Under the pieces are notes generated by a model, which ran no database searches, had not been told where the DNA came from, and saw only the letters and a list, made by a program, of their open reading frames with translations. This document shows, one piece after another, positions 54,224 through 64,000 of a stretch of 64,000 bases of DNA. The position numbers were made by a program, and so were the translations under genes. Source of the stretch: Trachythela sp. YZ-2020 (taxonomy: Eukaryota > Cnidaria > Anthozoa > Malacalcyonacea > Clavulariidae). The stretch is from positions 6,962,001-7,026,000 of the forward strand of contig JADLSH010000369.1 of the NCBI GenBank assembly GCA_016169945.1. The letters run 5' to 3'. How positions within the stretch are numbered: the first letter of the stretch is position 1; every line of letters begins with the position of its first letter.

Positions 54224-56250
54224 TTCATCCCACTTTTGGCAACAAGATTATCACATTTTAGGTTTAAAACAGTACATTTAAAACAAACAAAATTGGACTC
54301 AGAAGGCCGCCATATTTCTATTTTTCAAGATTGGCGCCAGTGCTTCCAGTATTCCTTCATTTCCTTGCCACTAGTTCTGAAATTCCTTAATATTCCTTTA
54401 AATTTCTTAAAATATATTTTAAAGCCAGATGTTCATCCATTTAGTTTTCTTAGCATCCTCCGCAATGTAAAACGTTGAAAGTTTCTCTAATATTATATTG
54501 TTTCTCTAATATTATATTGGATTAGTTTTTTAAAACATTTCGTCGGATTTGCATGAAAAAAACAGTTAGGTCTACGTATCCAGTCAATACTTTTCTTCAT
54601 ATTTGCGGGACTGGAACGGAGAGTATTGTGGATTTCAAAAGATTTCAACAAATTTAGCCGGAATTTTCCACTATCGTCGTGAATGGGCATTTGACAATCT
54701 CATTAGAAAATGCAACAAAAACTGTCCTGATAAGTACTACGAATTTCTTCGAGTTTTCCTAATTTTTCCTCTACTTTCATCAAATTTCAACGGATGTACG
54801 AGGTTGACGTGCAAGACAGACAAAAATTATCAGTCAATTAAAAATTATAAATAACAATTTTATTAAGTATTCTTTATAAATACAATTGTTTAATATCTCC
54901 ATGACTAAGAATCTCGAGGTTTATTTCCATGACCAACTTTGCCAGGAGGAACGAAGACGGGAGAAACTGGATGTATTGAAGTATAAAGTCACCAAAATCA
55001 TTACCTCTCTCCCGGCAAAGCAAGACCATATAAACAGGCCCGAAATATACATAGATAAAATTATTCTTGTTGTGTTGCTTAGTTCGCAGCTTGAAAGTAA
55101 CTATTAAGTTGTTTGTTTTCCTAGTAAAAGTTTTCCCAGGAAAACAACTTCGTACCCAGAACTTTTGCTTCCCGCGGTTGGAGGTAAAATATTCCTCATT
55201 CCCATTTGAGCCTCTACTCGTTTTAACCTGCAATACTGACAGCTTAATTCTCTTTCTACAACTAATATACCTACAAAATTTCATATCATCTGATAAAATT
55301 TAAAATAAACTTCGTAATATAGATATCTGGCATACTTAAATCTTTTGTAACGTGCGCCCAGGGGAGCACTCCTGCATATCATATGCCGACTGGGAGGTGC
55401 GAATTAATGTGGGAAGTTGTTAGATACAAATCTTAACCTATGAAATTAGAAAGCCAATCACACTTTTAATGAACTCAAAAAAGTCCTTGCCAAAATTTCT
55501 AACACAAATGAAGTAGCTATAAAGTCCGCCTATTTCATATAGCAAAAAGAGCTTCGCACCTCCAGGTCATCAATATATACTGGAGTACACAAACCTGGCA
55601 AGGTGCGAGGTGTATATCTCCGTAATTTAAAATGGCCCTTGTGTTCTATACTATATCGTGCTATACTGATCACCCTATACCACATAACCAATGGAATGCT
55701 GCAGCAAAAAATCTGCTTATTGCTGTACCCTTACAATTGTTGTAACGTTATAAGAACCAGGGAACTTAAATTCTAAAAATCTTATGAAATAGCAGTGTTC
55801 AATTAAATATATTATTTACATATACTTAAAACAAATATACTCCGTGATCGTGGTCCAAGCAAAATTGCAATTTGATAGGGAATTATGATGTACTAGTTAT
55901 TTATAATCTAAATATTCCCATTTTAGTTTTCATTGCACTACATCTACAGTCACTGTCATTCAGAGCATTAGGTTGCAACACTATAATTATTATTTGTTAG
56001 TTTGTGTGATGTTCGTACTTATACAATAATGTACATACATACTAAGCAACATAGTAAAGACTAAAGGTGACCGACCTTTGATACCCATAAGCATAGTCGA
56101 AGCTAAAATATAACTAATCACACACTAACAAATAAAAATAAGGTAAAATCGTTCCAAGAAAGGCGGTAACTGGCTTAAAAAAGTCGTAGCTTGATGTCAA
56201 CTTACACCAGTAATGGCTAATGCACTATATACTACAATATCTTAGTAACC
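54224..56250. other. Intergenic region between the DLGAP and separase genes
   Basis: 2 kb between the DLGAP stop (56251) and the predicted separase start (54223), same strand. Frames here are low complexity with no splice-consistent coding exon. It should contain the DLGAP 3' end and the separase promoter. If separase has an additional 5' exon it would be here. Confidence 0.5.
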
Positions 56251-59200
56251 TTAAGATATTGATTTTCTTGGTGGAGTAGAGCAAATAATAACGTCTCCAT
56301 CATCATTAGGAGGACTTTGTACAAGTCTTTTCCTGGCTGCTTTTTTAGCTTCAGCCAAACGCTTTCTTGCTTCTTGTCTTTTCTTAGCTTCATCTTCTTT
56401 TGAAGATTTCTTTGCGGAGTTAGACGATGTACTTGTTTTGGTTTTAGAACTCTTTCTCTTCGGAGAAATTTTGCCGTCTTTTGGCGTGGGACTTTTTGTA
56501 GTCTATATCATAAATTATTTCCGAAATTAGATGTTAGCAAGAAGATATCTTATACGTGCACGAGGGTCCAGTTTGTTTGGTATTCTATTCTACAATAAAC
56601 TGACATTGTTTTGATCGGTTTTCTCAATATTTTTCATGTAGTTCCGACAAACACCAAGGCAGTTTATTGGAAATAGGATACTCTAACAAAAGTCATTGGA
56701 CTTTTTAAACTGATTTCTAGGATTTTCAAACGACTACAAATCTCTGGTGATCAATATATATTGTATGAAGGCCGGATAGCGCTCACTAGATATTGGTTTT
56801 TACAATTTTCTAAAATTAGTCGTTGGTTATTTATTTGTGGGGTCTATATCACAGACAGTGTATGTAGTTTCTCAGCTTTTTAGGCACTTTTGCAAAGGTA
56901 TTAAAAAATCACTTTTCAGTTTTGTCAATCTTACTCTTCTTGACTATACATACCTTAGTGTGGTCAACTTCAGGTTCTACTTCAATCCAATTATTTTTTC
57001 GCAATTTTTCAATCTTTGCAAAATGAGAGTCAACATCTACAACCTAAAAGGATTCATGCTTTATTACTATGTAAAACGTAAAAAAGGGCAAAAGCATTGG
57101 CCACAAAATTGCACATGAAAATAATGTGGAACTTAATGAATTGGCTAGTATAGTATAGTATAGTATAGGGCAGGCTAGTATAGTATAGGGCAGGCTAGAG
57201 TTTGAAACCAACCTGCAGCATAACTAGATCCCAAAATCCTTCCAAATCAGTTTTAGTCGGTATTTTTCCATCATCAGAAGTTATTATTAGATCCTTTAAT
57301 AAAGAAAATACAAATCCTATTAGTATATAACAGACTGAGCTGATGGGTCAATTTTTCAAAACGTTTTTAACCAAAATAAAAGATGTGTACAGTGGTTATT
57401 TGGGTAAATTTAGAAAAAGGTTTACTTACTGCATTCAGGTCACATAAATCTTTAAATTGTTTAAATTTGCTTGACAAAAGAAGTCTAGCTTTTCCAGTCG
57501 CAGCTCTTATTTTACCCTTCACTGAATAAAAACAAGAAAATATGCACTGAGTATGCTGCCCCATGTTGTACTGGGTCATTCCAGAAAACTCCTACTACAG
57601 AGGAAGTTTCTGCTGTCCGGAAGGGGAGGGGGTAAAATCCACTTCTGATAATTCCAATTTCCTCCATGGGGGAATTGTGGATGTTTTCTGGAATGGCCCA
57701 TTTCAATAAGTCTATGGGTTGTACCCTGGTATTCCCAGTCAGGGAAGTAAATTGATAAAACCATACAGTTCTTACAGCTAATTCAGGTGAAGCGTTCCTA
57801 TTTTCAGTTCCTAATTCATTTGCAATTTTCCTAATTACATTTGGAACCTTGAAAAATCCTTTTGCAAATCCCTTTACGAACTTTGCAAAGTTCCTCACTT
57901 CCTGTTTGAATGCCCTCAAGCGCAAATAAGTTGCTTATTTTGTTGAATTTGAAGTTGAGACTTGAGAGACGTTTTATTTGCATGTAAATATCCTTACCAA
58001 GCAATATTTCCATTCATAAATCGATATAAAAGCTGAAAGTCCCAAAAATAATGACTTTCGGTTTTAACTATTTTTACACTGTAACAGGAAGTCACAATTT
58101 TGCAGTTCAATGGCTTCCCTTCACTTAACCACTAATACAACGTCTCTCAACTTCGAATTCAACAAAACCAGCGACTTTTTGCACTCAAATTGTTAACAGG
58201 AAGTGAGGGGATTCAAACAGGAAGTGAGGGGATTCAAACAGGAAGTGAGGAACTTTGAACACGAAGTGAGGAACTTTTAATTGGTTTAGGAACTTTGCAA
58301 AGTTCGTAAAGGGATTCACAAAAGGGTTTTTCAAAATTGCAAATGTAATTAGGAAAATTGCAAATGAATTAGGAACTGAAAAGAGGAACGCTTAACCTGG
58401 ATTAGCTGTAATGTGAAATATAAAATTAATATTATGTACATGGTCAGTGGCTGAAAGATAGCAAGTTACAAAAGAAACTAAATCGTAACAAGGCATTTTC
58501 AACCACAAAAGCCTGATATCATTTTAATTGGGGTAAATTATCAATCATCAAATTCCAGCCATACAGTAAAAGGTAGAGATGAGCCGATATTAAAAAGAGC
58601 TGATTTCCGATACCGATTGTTCAAGAGCCGATACATGCCCACCATCGGTCCAAAAAATCAGAAAAACTGATGATTGGTTTACCTGATGCTCATGTTTTGT
58701 CGAATTGTCATTTTAGTGTTTTGCTCGACTTAACTTGCAAATTTTGCAATGATCTATTTTTGAGCACGACAAAAGTACAATACAAACAGAAAATAGGCAA
58801 GTATTACCAACACTGCGGATGCTTCCTCTCCCCCAAAATAACGTGTCACGTTTTCACATCAAAAATTCATGGATTCGATTGGTCCACGGGAACTTATTCT
58901 GAGACTGACCAATCAGATACTGAACAGCAATCAGCCGATGGCCAATTGTGATAAAAAGTAGCTGTTAATCAGCTCTGCTGATGTTTTGCCGCTGATGTTT
59001 TGCCGATGATCGGCTCATCTCTAGTAAAAGGTTTGAGAACTGAAATTTGCAACAACAAGAGGGTCAGCGGTCAAAGTGTCGGGCACTGTACAGGGTCTTT
59101 TGTGTCACCCATTTTGCTTATTGATGTGCAATAAATACCATGGGTTTGCTATCACATGCATCACTGTAACATGCAACTCCTTTTAATGTGGCTAATCTTC

Positions 59201-61021
59201 GTTCCATCTTGTTGTAGTTAGCTGAAGGTTTGCAAACACTACATAATGTCTTATAACAGCAACCATTTATAAAGTATAATACACTCTGTGCATGACCAGA
59301 TCCAAGTCAATAGCTTAATACAGACAGCTGCAATTTTTGATCTTGTTGATGGACATTGGAGAGAGTGTTAAAGTATGTAAGTGGTCAAGTTGCCAAGAGA
59401 CTGGCCACATTTTAAAAAGTATTTTTATTTTTTTGTCAAGCAATTGTTGCATTAGACAATAGGGCTTAAAAATTGTGTGGATTTTTCAAAAATATGATCT
59501 TGAATGCTGTTAAAATAGGTTTTTCAATCATGAAAACATGGTAGAGTCAAAAATACTTTGTGAAAACAAATTAGCAGCTGCAACAGAAAGGGGGGTAATA
59601 GGTTGGGACTTGGGAACTCAAATTTGCACACACAAAATATTGCAGTGTCTGCCCACACAATACACAACTTTGTAGAATATGATCCATTACTTTAATATGC
59701 ATGTAACTACATGCCTGAAACACACACAGTTCTCTGCATAAAAATGTGTGACTCAAAGCCTAAATTGGAACCATGGTATATTTTCAGTGCAAAAACATTT
59801 TTAATAGAAACAAATTATATTACTTTGGGCATTATTGACCATTTGCAAACTTACTAGAAGTAACTTAACACTGCAGTTCACGTGTGCTGTGTGTGTGGGT
59901 AGCGGCTGCGCTGTGTGCGGTTTGGGGGTGCGGTTTGTGCGGTAATCACACCACAAACAGAAAAACCACTGTGTGTGACCTGCGGTTAACCGCGTATTTG
60001 TGTTAAGTCACTTCTAGGCAGTACTGTATATGTAAACCTTGACTTTATTCTTAAAAGAAAGTTGAGGTTATGATATAATAGTACGCTCATGTCATTTTGC
60101 AATTAGTCAATACTTTGCGAATGTCTTGAGAAATTATTGACATTTTACTGAACTATTTAACTGACCTCCTAATGATTAAGTCTAGACCATACCTTCTTCG
60201 GGGGGGCTGTTCTCCCACATTTGTAATTGAACTGCAAAACATAATTTTGATATTCTTTGTTCTTCTTCGTCAAGTTTTCTTGCAAAATAAACGCCACTAC
60301 TTTCTTCTCCTATATAATTGTCTAAATCTCCATTACATAGAGATGTATTGCTGTTCTTTGGCGGTGTCTTTAAAATCCTTGATCTCACAGAGAACATTTC
60401 GTCTCGGCTAGGTGAATGCTCAACGCCATTCGGAATAGATGATGTATCATCCTGTTTCTTGGCCATTGGATACAATGGATTTCTGTTTAATACGTCTTGA
60501 CCATGAACACAGACACAGCCATTCATGACAATTCCCCAATTACTTTCTAAAGAGCTACAAATTGCGACCAATTTCAACGCTGAACACCGATGGAGTCAAG
60601 GACTTTTAATACTGAATTTGAATAAATTGAATACCGTATATTTGCCTGATTTCCTAAGTATATAAAGGGAGTACCCAACTACAAATTGCTTTTGATCTCA
60701 ATGAACGACTTTCAACACGTAAGTGTTTGTTCCTTTCGTGCGAGAAAATGATCCCAAAAAGCTGGAAAGGAAACAGAAATATAATCAATTCATGCTCTAG
60801 CCTGAAGTGGCACGAGTCATTGTCAGTTGCATTTTAAAATCACAATTATGACGAATACATATTACACAAATAAATGAAATAAAGAAAAATAATACCAAAA
60901 ACGTATGCTAAATATTTTAAACATCAGTCTAAAAACTCAATATCTTATTTCATTATGTATTTTTGTTAAAACAACATACTCACCGGTGTTTTTCTGATTC
61001 TGTCTCGTTAGACGCGATCAT
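56251..61021 (-). CDS. DLGAP5: DLGAP/HURP-family protein (six exons, 304 aa)
   Basis: Exons, 5' to 3': 60984-61021, 60193-60554, 57430-57521, 57213-57293, 56954-57043, 56251-56502; 915 nt including TAA, with all phases compatible. The GKAP domain is clear: SGVYFARKLDEEEQRISKLC, then VKGKIRAATGKARLLLSSKF KQFKDLCDL, then KIPTKTDLEGFWDLVMLQV and VDSHFAKIEKLRKNNW. The C-terminal exon is a basic helix (KKRQEARKRLAEAKKAARKR) followed by a short acidic tail, as in GKAP proteins. Vertebrate DLGAP5/HURP stabilises kinetochore microtubules; DLGAP1-4 are postsynaptic scaffolds. The short length and lack of synaptic-type repeats favour the HURP/mars type, but the gene symbol is tentative. The ATG lies about 280 bp from a divergent exon at 61303. 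Confidence 0.85.
57573..57699. mobile_element. MITE in DLGAP intron 2
   Basis: Ends GGGTCATTCCAGAAAA / TTTTCTGGAATGGCCC; same family as 51575-51754. Confidence 0.75.
57772..58411. mobile_element. Long-inverted-repeat MITE in DLGAP intron 2
   Basis: The termini begin TTACAGCTAATTCAGGTGAA and match the right end inverted over 27 bp with two mismatches. Both arms continue with 'ttcctaattcatttgcaatt' and 'aaagttcctcacttcctgt' words; the right arm has 'aaacaggaagtgagggg' expanded in tandem. Confidence 0.8.
58574..59023. mobile_element. hAT-type MITE in DLGAP intron 2
   Basis: Ends TAGAGATGAGCCGAT / ATCGGCTCATCTCTA; 8-bp direct repeats GTAAAAGG at 58566-58573 and 59024-59031. Related copy at 17085-17445. 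Confidence 0.9.
59024..60192. other. Remainder of DLGAP intron 2
   Basis: No exon with consistent splice sites and phase was found. Joining 60193-60554 directly to 57430-57521 preserves frame. The stretch near 59880-59990 is rich in 'gtgtg' and 'gcggtt' words. Confidence 0.5.
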
Positions 61022-61302
61022 GAAGCTCGTTCAAAATATTGTATTTGAAACTCAATTAAATATTATCACAAGATAGAAAGGCCTAGAATCTAAGAAGAAT
61101 TTCTTTGTTTAAGGATTAAAAATAATAAAATATAGCTTGTATAAATGTGTACAGAAGCTAAAATAAAATGAACAACGATGACCACACAAAATATACACAC
61201 ACACTTCCAATTTTGTTCGAGTGAATGTCGAGTGACTCGAGTCACGATCGTTCCCCTCCCGACTGGGCACGTCATTACCCGAGTAAACAAAGAATTGTCG
61301 TA

Positions 61303-61454
61303 ATGTCGTGGGCGGGAAAAGGCGTCTTTGTTTCCGAATTCGCTTCCGGAAAACGCAAGAATCTTCAACAATATAAAAACTTTCTCGACAACTCAGAAAC
61401 GTGTATTACAATGATAATCTACGCAGAACGGCAGAAACAATTATTACACTCTAG
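61303..61454 (+). CDS. Possible first coding exon of an unidentified divergent gene
   Basis: From an ATG at 61303 (in frame with an earlier one at 61225) 50 codons run to a GTAAAT donor: MSWAGKGVFVSEFASGKRKN ... ITMIIYAERQKQLLHS, ending in a split Arg codon. It starts about 280 bp from the DLGAP start on the opposite strand, a typical bidirectional-promoter spacing. No downstream exon was identified in the window and the product is not recognised. Low confidence. Confidence 0.35.
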
Positions 61455-62526
61455 GTAAATTTTTGACACCCCCACCCCAAATTCAGATGCTTCGTTTCAA
61501 ATATGTTCCTGTTTGTGGCGTGACAAAATATAGGAAATTTGTATTTAATTAATCCAGTCATAAACTGTTTCTGTAATATAGATGTTCAAATTAAGTTAAT
61601 TACTATAGACAACACAAACATTTAATTAGTCATTAGACTTTGCTTACGTCTTCTCGGTGTGGCCAACTTCTAAATAATTAAGGCATGCGCAAACGGAGAT
61701 TTTTGGAGCAAGACGAACACAGCGTAATATTGTAAAATACAGTGTAACTGGTATTAAAGATAAGAATTACTTAGCAGGTCCACAATCCACAACTCCGTGC
61801 TGATATTTTACAATCCAGCATTCCAGCACTTTCTCCGAGGATTTTTCTCATCACCACGACTTCTAAGTTCTTAAAATCCCAAATGCTTCCACAATCGTTG
61901 CGTCGCGCAAGAACTGTTGGGTATTATGGAACATCATTTTATTCATTTAGACGCATACATCTATCTCCGTTCCGATTCATTATCTTTGCAAAGCCCGTTT
62001 TAATATTCCTAATCCCCTCTGTCTTATTGTGTCATAACATTTGAAATAGCTCGACATCAACCCGAATATATCTATATCAGTTGCTCGTATTCCCGTCCTA
62101 AGTAACTTAAGTACGTCAGTAGTAATGAGAGGGACTATACGTCACTTTCTAAAAATCCAATTCCAAATATGCCATTTTCAAAAGTGACGCCAAATGCCAC
62201 CATTTTCATTTTCCACAAATTTTCAAAATTTCCCAAATTTCATTTTCCACAAATTTTCAAAATCACAAATTTTCAAATTTTCATTTTCCACAAATTTTCA
62301 AATTTTCATTTTCAAAATTCTTAAATTTAATTTTTCCAAAATATTCTCAAACCCTTCCCAAAAATATTTTCACAAATTTTCCCAAATATTTTCCAAAAAT
62401 TTTCCCACCAAAAATCCTTCCAAAATTTTCCCAAACCCTTCCAAAAAATATTCCCAAAAACCTAAATATGGAATTCCACCTTTCACCTTTTCAAGACCTT
62501 AAATAAAACAACCTTTAATATAAAGT
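61455..62526. other. Non-coding region with a G-depleted tract
   Basis: No gene is supported. 62190-62500 is almost free of G on the plus strand and is made of degenerate 'tttccacaaattttcaaa' words. Confidence 0.6.
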
Positions 62527-62757
62527 ATGGACTGTCTATGTAAAGAGTTTTTACTATTAAAAATTAACAAACCACCTTATAAATGCTGTGACAATCCAAT
62601 ATTGGATGACTATAATGCTGTGATATTTTGTGTTAATTGTGGCGAAGAAAATGGAGAAAGAGTCCCATATAAAATGGGTGGAGGATACTCTGTTATAGGA
62701 AGACTGCCAAAAACAAAGAAAGTTAAAATTGAGAAAAAAATTTATCCACAAAAATAA
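62527..62757 (+). CDS. Small Cys-rich (zinc-ribbon-like) ORF
   Basis: A 76-codon ORF with paired cysteines (KCCDNPILDDYNAVIFCVNC, i.e. CC ... CxxC spacing) and a lysine-rich tail. No family is recognised with certainty. It lies 0.3 kb from a protein-primed DNA polymerase fragment and, with the next ORF, may belong to the same Polinton-like element. Confidence 0.4.
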   Translation: MDCLCKEFLLLKINKPPYKCCDNPILDDYNAVIFCVNCGEENGERVPYKMGGGYSVIGRLPKTKKVKIEKKIYPQK

Positions 62758-62766
62758 AAATATAAT

Positions 62767-62979
62767 ATGAGTAACTGTAATATTGGGGTTACACTTTTTA
62801 TGTGTACTAGGTGTGATTGGAGTGGTCTAAAACTGGTTATAAATTACATTTAAAAGCAAGTCATAACATTTCGTTGTTAAAAACAAAAGCCTATTGATAT
62901 TGGCATTTGTGACACCTGCGGATATAAAACAAGCAATATCACAGACATGGGAAAACATATTAAAAAACACATAAAATAA
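62767..62979 (+). pseudogene. Two-finger C2H2 ORF, frameshifted
   Basis: The first frame opens MSNCNIGVTLFMCTRCDWSG. After a one-base shift near 62824 it continues KTGYKLHLKASH, completing a CX2C...HX4H-like finger. A second finger, CDTCGYKTSNITDMGKHIKKH, follows in a later frame and ends TAA at 62977-62979. Broken by at least one frameshift. Confidence 0.45.
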
Positions 62980-63022
62980 CTATTAATTTTCTAATCCAAA
63001 AATGGATTAGAAAGACAAAGAT

Positions 63023-63358
63023 TTAATAACCATAAGGTAATGTGTCGAAATTATCTAAAACAACTCGTTTGTTGTAATCTAATTTAAATTTCTTTTCCTC
63101 ATACTTATTAACAATTTCTAAATTACTATTCCTTATGAATGCAGTTCTTGAGGTTGTGATATTTTCTTTTGACTTATTGACTATTTCTAACATACTTTCT
63201 TGATTAATTTTCTTTCTATTTTTATCATTTAATGCGAAACCTTTCACCTTACAAACTTTAGTACCACCTTTTGTTCCCCAGGCATATGATTTAGGTCCTG
63301 ATGCAACCCATTTTGTGATAACATCACCATCTAACTCAAAAGGGAGAAAAACGGCCAT
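63023..63358 (-). pseudogene. C-terminal fragment of a protein-primed DNA polymerase B (Polinton/Maverick-like)
   Basis: 111 codons, no upstream polymerase motifs. TKWVASGPKSYAW, VCKVKGFALN and 'IN.ESMLEIV' match the conserved tail of protein-primed family B polymerases in Polintons and related animal elements (a '(V/S)SGPKxYxY ... CKVKGFxL' pattern). It is annotated as a truncated relic because the polymerase, exonuclease and other element genes are not seen; the element may have continued beyond the window. Confidence 0.6.
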
Positions 63359-63575
63359 GTCTGTACTATTTTCATTGCCAAATGGCTATAAAAATAGTAA
63401 GGGTTTTTGGGTAAAATAGGGCTCCCCGGGTTTGCTAAAATATTGTGTAAGTTTTTTAAAAACAGTTTTTGTCCCGAGTAGCAAGTTTGCCCTCCCCGGG
63501 TTTGTGTAAGATATTAGGTCCCGCGCAGCAAGATGTTATGTAAAAATATTGTATAAGTTTTGTATAAAATATTGT

Positions 63576-63728
63576 GTAAGATGGTGTCGTAAAACCCGAC
63601 ACCCTAAGATATAAGGTACAAGGGCTTTGCTTCGCTCGCATGGTGTCGTAAAACTCGACACCCTAGGATATACGGTATAAGGGTTTCGCTTCGCTCGCGT
63701 GGTGTCGTAAAACTCGACACCCTAAGAT
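63576..63728. repeat. About 60-bp repeats each with a GGTGTCG hairpin
   Basis: Three copies of 'ggtgtcgtaaaactcgacacc' (stem GGTGTCG/CGACACC) separated by about 60 bp, with 'gcttcgctcgc' between. Related 'cccgcg.agcaag' words recur at 63521 and 63788. Confidence 0.75.
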
Positions 63729-64000
63729 GTTATTTTGTGTAATTAAAAAATAATTACATAAAATATTGTTAGGAAAGATGTTAGGTCCCGCGTAGCAAGA
63801 TATTTTAAAATATTGTTTTGGAAAAGTTGTAGTAAAACTTTGGGTTACCAATTTACAAGATTACCACCTATTGTACTATATTCCGATTGCCCAGATGTTG
63901 TGTTTTCTATAACAAGCCCTTCCAACCACTTTCGAAGATTCCAGGAGGCTTCGTAAACATTTTTTAACACAGAGGTTTGTTTAATTTTAAGATCGGTGCT

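Noticed and set aside
54874..55284. 136-codon minus-strand frame as an extra separase N-terminal exon
   Set aside because: No splice sites give compatible phase, composition is unlike a coding exon, and a short ATG exon at 54158-54223 joins exon 2 cleanly.
57512..57925. 137-codon minus-strand ORF as a DLGAP exon
   Set aside because: It is built from two MITEs; any splice from it to the GKAP exon at 57430-57521 in the required phase passes a stop codon.

Overview
This is AT-rich animal nuclear DNA with intron-containing genes and a dense load of nested mobile elements. The repeat cargo (P2X7 C-terminal-like and ZAD-like domains carried by transposons, single-exon beta-propeller-like genes, hammerhead-ribozyme repeats) looks most like a cnidarian, probably an anthozoan. 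That placement is inference; the metazoan assignment is firm.

The backbone is two mitotic genes in tandem on the minus strand. A compact DLGAP/HURP-family gene (6 exons, 61021 down to 56251, 304 aa) lies about 2 kb upstream of a complete separase gene (30 exons, 54223 down to 15149, about 2141 aa). All 30 separase exons could be placed by hand with GT-AG sites and compatible phases. The catalytic His and Cys are intact and 26 residues apart.

Region by region. 1-1458: non-coding with a MITE. 1459-13481: a Tc1/mariner-type element with near-identical inverted ends and TA target sites. It carries a DD37E transposase (+) and a convergent SAM/zinc-knuckle gene (-), and it has been invaded by a decayed Helitron (about 3.6-11.8 kb) and a hAT-type MITE. 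13.5-15.1 kb: a 92-bp-arm palindrome and non-coding DNA. 15.1-54.2 kb: separase, whose introns hold (a) eight tandem hammerhead ribozymes in a 281-bp repeat (20.7-22.7 kb), (b) a perfect palindrome with a second hammerhead type on each strand, (c) a beta-propeller-like gene on the other strand split by a tRNA-derived SINE, (d) a TTAA-flanked 3.7-kb element with a P2X7 C-terminal-like domain, (e) a 2.3-kb element with 10-bp target duplications and a ZAD-like zinc-finger gene, and many MITEs, palindromes and minisatellites. 56.2-61.0 kb: DLGAP gene with three MITEs in one intron. 61.3 kb: a divergent first exon of an unidentified gene. 62.2-64 kb: a G-depleted tract, then fragments resembling a Polinton/Maverick-type element (C-terminus of a protein-primed DNA polymerase B, small zinc-finger ORFs) and hairpin repeats.

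Separase cuts cohesin at anaphase and HURP-type proteins bundle kinetochore microtubules, so the two host genes serve the same stage of mitosis. Whether their adjacency matters is unknown. The most unusual content is the ribozyme DNA, followed by three cargo-bearing DNA transposons whose accessory genes have no assigned function.
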